Source: Candidatus Nomurabacteria bacterium RIFCSPLOWO2_01_FULL_41_12
GTDB taxonomy: Bacteria; Patescibacteriota; Minisyncoccia; Phycocordibacterales; UBA9973
DNA: 15,425 nt
Reading direction: 5' to 3'
NCBI GenBank assembly: GCA_001787035.1
Contig: MFUY01000004.1
Coordinates: forward strand, 15,248-30,672
Part shown: piece after piece, positions 13,277 to 15,425 of the stretch
Layout of the letters: each line of letters starts with the position of its first letter
Numbering within the stretch: the stretch's first letter is position 1
Made by a program: the position numbers and the translations under genes
Notes under the pieces: generated by a model
What the model saw: only the letters and a program-made list of their open reading frames with translations
The model's database searches: none
Told to the model about the DNA's origin: nothing

Positions 13277-14278
13277 CTAAATTTTCTTTGCCTTATATTC
13301 CGCCGGTGCGTTTTTGAGATATTCTTCCAGTTTGGCGCGGGTGAGGAGACCCTTCTGCGCGCCGATTTGTTGAACGACAGACATGGAGTTAATGGGTCCC
13401 CAGGCGAGGGCTTCCGGCATTGTCTTGCCCAAAGCTATAGCCACGGTAAAGGTGGAAGAAAAAGCATCTCCCGCGCCGGTGCGGTCAAGTGGAGAAGCAA
13501 TGTCGGGATACATGGGAATCACCCAGATATTTTCGCCATCTGATGCGTAAGCGCCATTCGGTCCGTCGCTGATAGATACTATCTTCGGGCCCAAGGCGTG
13601 AATACCTTTGATTAGGGTGGGGATATCTTTAGTCTCTATATTCAAAATTTTCTCCGCCTCCTCAACATTACAGAAAAATATTTCCGTGCGCTTATAAATG
13701 TCTTTCAATTTTTCCGCGCCAAGTTTTATTTGGAAAGTTCCGGGCTGGAAAGCTAATTTGGTTTCCGGGTGATTTTTTAAATATTCAGCTATTTCTTCTT
13801 CATAAGGTAGAGTATTAGATGCAAGGGAAGTGAGATAAATCCAAGAAGCTTTCGGTATATTTGGAAATTTATAATCAAATTCAGTATGTTTTACTAAAAT
13901 AGTGCGGTCTACATCATACCAGAGAACATAGTGGTAGTTGGTAGGTTTATCTTTTTCCTTCTCTACATATGTAGTAATAATTTCGTCATTTTTTAATGAT
14001 TCTAGACAATCTGCGCCATGTTTGTCATCTCCAATATGGGTTACGATAGCCGAAGTTAGTCCTAAGCGCCGAGCGGAGACAGCAGCGTTTGGACCATTGC
14101 CCACGGCGGGAACCACAGTCACGGATTCGTAGGGCACCTTGTCTCCGAAACGCACGCAAAGCTCGCAGGCATCCGTGTCTATTTTACAATGCACATGGGC
14201 GTCTTTTAATTTAATGAATGCGTCTATCACGATATCCCCAACCGCCAAGAAATCAATTTTATTCTCTTTTTCACTCAT
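13277..14278 (-). CDS. PfkB-family (ribokinase-like) carbohydrate kinase
   Basis: ATP-dependent sugar or nucleoside kinase of the ribokinase/PfkB superfamily, 333 residues. Signatures are the N-terminal AVGDIVIDAF (12-21), substrate-loop AVGNGPNAAVSARRLG (58-73), ISDGPNGAY (236-244) and the ATP/anion-hole DRTGAGDAF (265-273) with catalytic Asp271. Substrate cannot be decided from sequence; the pentose-pathway neighbourhood suggests a sugar feeding ribose-5-phosphate or a hexose phosphate, and an AMP-pathway ribonucleoside kinase role is another option. The product has several cysteines near the N-terminus (Cys31, Cys38, Cys41), part of an insertion after the first strand pair that is longer than in ribokinase. 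The gene is convergent with tktC and divergent from the secreted-protein gene, from which only 16 bp separate it. Confidence 0.9.
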   Translation of the reverse strand: MSEKENKIDFLAVGDIVIDAFIKLKDAHVHCKIDTDACELCVRFGDKVPYESVTVVPAVGNGPNAAVSARRLGLTSAIVTHIGDDKHGADCLESLKNDEIITTYVEKEKDKPTNYHYVLWYDVDRTILVKHTEFDYKFPNIPKASWIYLTSLASNTLPYEEEIAEYLKNHPETKLAFQPGTFQIKLGAEKLKDIYKRTEIFFCNVEEAEKILNIETKDIPTLIKGIHALGPKIVSISDGPNGAYASDGENIWVIPMYPDIASPLDRTGAGDAFSSTFTVAIALGKTMPEALAWGPINSMSVVQQIGAQKGLLTRAKLEEYLKNAPAEYKAKKI

Positions 14279-14284
14279 GGTACC

Positions 14285-14293
14285 ATTATAACA
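14285..14293 (-). promoter_or_regulatory. Extended -10 of the kinase promoter
   Basis: On the minus strand TGTTATAAT, an extended -10 (TGnTATAAT), ends 6 nt before the kinase ATG, again leaderless spacing. No good -35 is seen; an extended -10 can work without one. The box fills most of the 16-bp gap to the divergent gene. Confidence 0.5.
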
Positions 14294-14294
14294 T

Positions 14295-15425
14295 ATGTCT
14301 ATATCTAAAAAAGTAATTTTATTTTTAATAGGGCTCTTGTTCTTCCCTCCATTTCACTTTGCGTTTGCTGGCCTTGTTATAAATGAAATAATGTATGATC
14401 TCTCCGGAGCTGATTCTACTAGTAGCAAAAGCCGGGAATGGATTGAAGTTTATAATAATGGCGCAAGCGATGTCGCCATAGACGCCTCTACCTGGAGAGT
14501 TTACGACGGGTCTGCCAACAGAACAATCAATGGCGAAGTAGATTTCTCCATTTCTGCCGGGTCTTATGTTATTTTTGCTGGAGACAAGGACACTTTTCTG
14601 GCAGACCACTCCGGATTTTCTGGGACGGTTTATGACACGGGAATTACCAGCTTGAACAATACCGGAGCAACTCTAAAAATTTTAGACCAAGACGGGAATG
14701 TTGTTGATTCGGTTATTTATGCTTCCTCGCAGGGCGGGGCAGGAGACGGAAACACCTTACAAAAAATTTCAAGTGTTTGGAGCGGAGCGACACCGACACC
14801 TGGAGCAACAAATGAGAGCGTTGCTCCGTCTTCTTCCGGCGGGAGTACGGGAGGCGGAAGCGGGGGAGGAAGCTCATCTACTGCTCAAGAGACAACCTCA
14901 AAAATTCCGGAATTGAAAAAGATTAAAACACAAGTTATAGGAAATACGCTTGCTTTCGCCGGGCTTCCGTTTTATTTTCAAGCTGTATCTTATGGGCACA
15001 ATGGCGAACAGCTTTATCATGGAAAGTATTTTTGGAATTTCGGCGATGGGGATTCCCAGGAAGTGAAATCAAATGATGTGGGGAAATTCACCCATACTTA
15101 TTTTTATCCGGGGGAATACATCGTATCTCTGGAATACTTCATCAATCAGTATTCCACCATCCCAGACGCAGTAGATAAAATGACTATCAAAGTTGTGGAA
15201 ATGGAATTTTTAATATCCGGCGTCGGGGATGAAAAAGACTTTTTTGTAGAATTAACCAATAATACAAATTATGACGCTGATATTTCCAAATGGATTCTGG
15301 CAGGCAGTAGTCAAAGCTTTGTTTTTCCGAAAAATACGGTTCTGGCGTCAAAAAAGAAAATAATTTTCTCTCCCAAGATTACCGGTCTTTCCATTGCCGA
15401 CCGTGATAGCCTGAAACTGCTCAAT
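14295..15425 (+). CDS. Secreted lamin-tail domain / PKD domain protein (partial)
   Basis: Open to the window end; 377 codons visible, C-terminus missing. The N-terminus is a clear signal peptide: MSISKK, a hydrophobic core, and likely cleavage after AFA at residue 25. A lamin-tail domain (LTD) follows from GLVINEIMYD, with EWIEVYNNG, WRVYDGSAN and SGTVYDTGITSLNNTGATL, to about residue 165. A Gly/Ser linker (about 179-196) precedes a PKD domain containing FWNFGDGDS (246-254) and THTYFYPGEYIVSLEY. A second LTD-like segment begins near EMEFLISGVG with FFVELTNNT and ILAGSSQSFVFP. Bacterial LTD/PKD proteins are extracellular or surface-attached, probably adhesive or binding; exact role unknown. 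Export would need the signal peptidase encoded in this window. The start fits the signal peptide and lies 16 bp from the divergent kinase start. Confidence 0.85.
   Translation, partial: MSISKKVILFLIGLLFFPPFHFAFAGLVINEIMYDLSGADSTSSKSREWIEVYNNGASDVAIDASTWRVYDGSANRTINGEVDFSISAGSYVIFAGDKDTFLADHSGFSGTVYDTGITSLNNTGATLKILDQDGNVVDSVIYASSQGGAGDGNTLQKISSVWSGATPTPGATNESVAPSSSGGSTGGGSGGGSSSTAQETTSKIPELKKIKTQVIGNTLAFAGLPFYFQAVSYGHNGEQLYHGKYFWNFGDGDSQEVKSNDVGKFTHTYFYPGEYIVSLEYFINQYSTIPDAVDKMTIKVVEMEFLISGVGDEKDFFVELTNNTNYDADISKWILAGSSQSFVFPKNTVLASKKKIIFSPKITGLSIADRDSLKLLN

Overview
The window looks like chromosomal DNA of a Candidate Phyla Radiation bacterium, most likely of the Parcubacteria/Paceibacteria type. 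Supporting signs are: short intergenic gaps, reduced versions of core proteins (a small peptidyl-tRNA hydrolase, a split transketolase), almost no Shine-Dalgarno sequences, -10 boxes 6-9 nt from start codons (leaderless mRNAs), and a secreted lamin-tail/PKD protein. TGA is used as a stop (hisS, tktN), so the code is the standard bacterial one and not the Gracilibacteria/Absconditabacteria variant. The lineage is inferred from style and content; no rRNA is present to confirm it.

Layout: (1) 62-2551, minus strand: information-processing operon lepB-hisS-def (signal peptidase I, histidyl-tRNA synthetase, peptide deformylase). (2) 2616-3152, plus: pth, divergent from lepB with overlapping promoters. 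(3) 3149-6788, minus: dnaE (DNA polymerase III alpha) followed by a small coiled-coil protein whose stop overlaps the pth stop. (4) 6961-13144, plus: a central-carbon run of gap, rpiB, an inositol-monophosphatase-like phosphatase, a divergent rpe, and transketolase N and C subunits. It is interrupted after gap by an AT-richer three-gene accessory cassette (DUF4258, DUF2283, a beta-rich unknown protein). (5) 13277-14278, minus: PfkB-family sugar kinase, convergent with tktC. (6) 14295 to the window end, plus: secreted LTD-PKD-LTD-like protein, cut by the window edge.

The metabolic genes fit together as lower glycolysis plus the non-oxidative pentose phosphate pathway: RpiB, Rpe and transketolase interconvert pentose phosphates and deliver glyceraldehyde-3-phosphate to GapDH. 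The PfkB kinase and the IMPase-like phosphatase probably act on sugars or sugar phosphates. No transaldolase is visible here.

The most unusual feature is a family of three structured palindromic elements, all in the same orientation: two intergenic (6809-6930 and 12021-12136) and one inserted in frame inside def (347-446). All share a long closing stem, a variable hairpin A and a short hairpin B with a CGTC loop. The two intergenic copies differ at positions that keep base pairing (at least three paired substitutions). This points to selection on, or propagation through, a folded nucleic acid. I see no rRNA, tRNA, CRISPR array or transposase. No gene-free stretch exceeds 300 bases; the longest are 6789-6960 (element plus divergent promoters), 13145-13276 (palindrome and possible gene remnant) and 12017-12145 (element).
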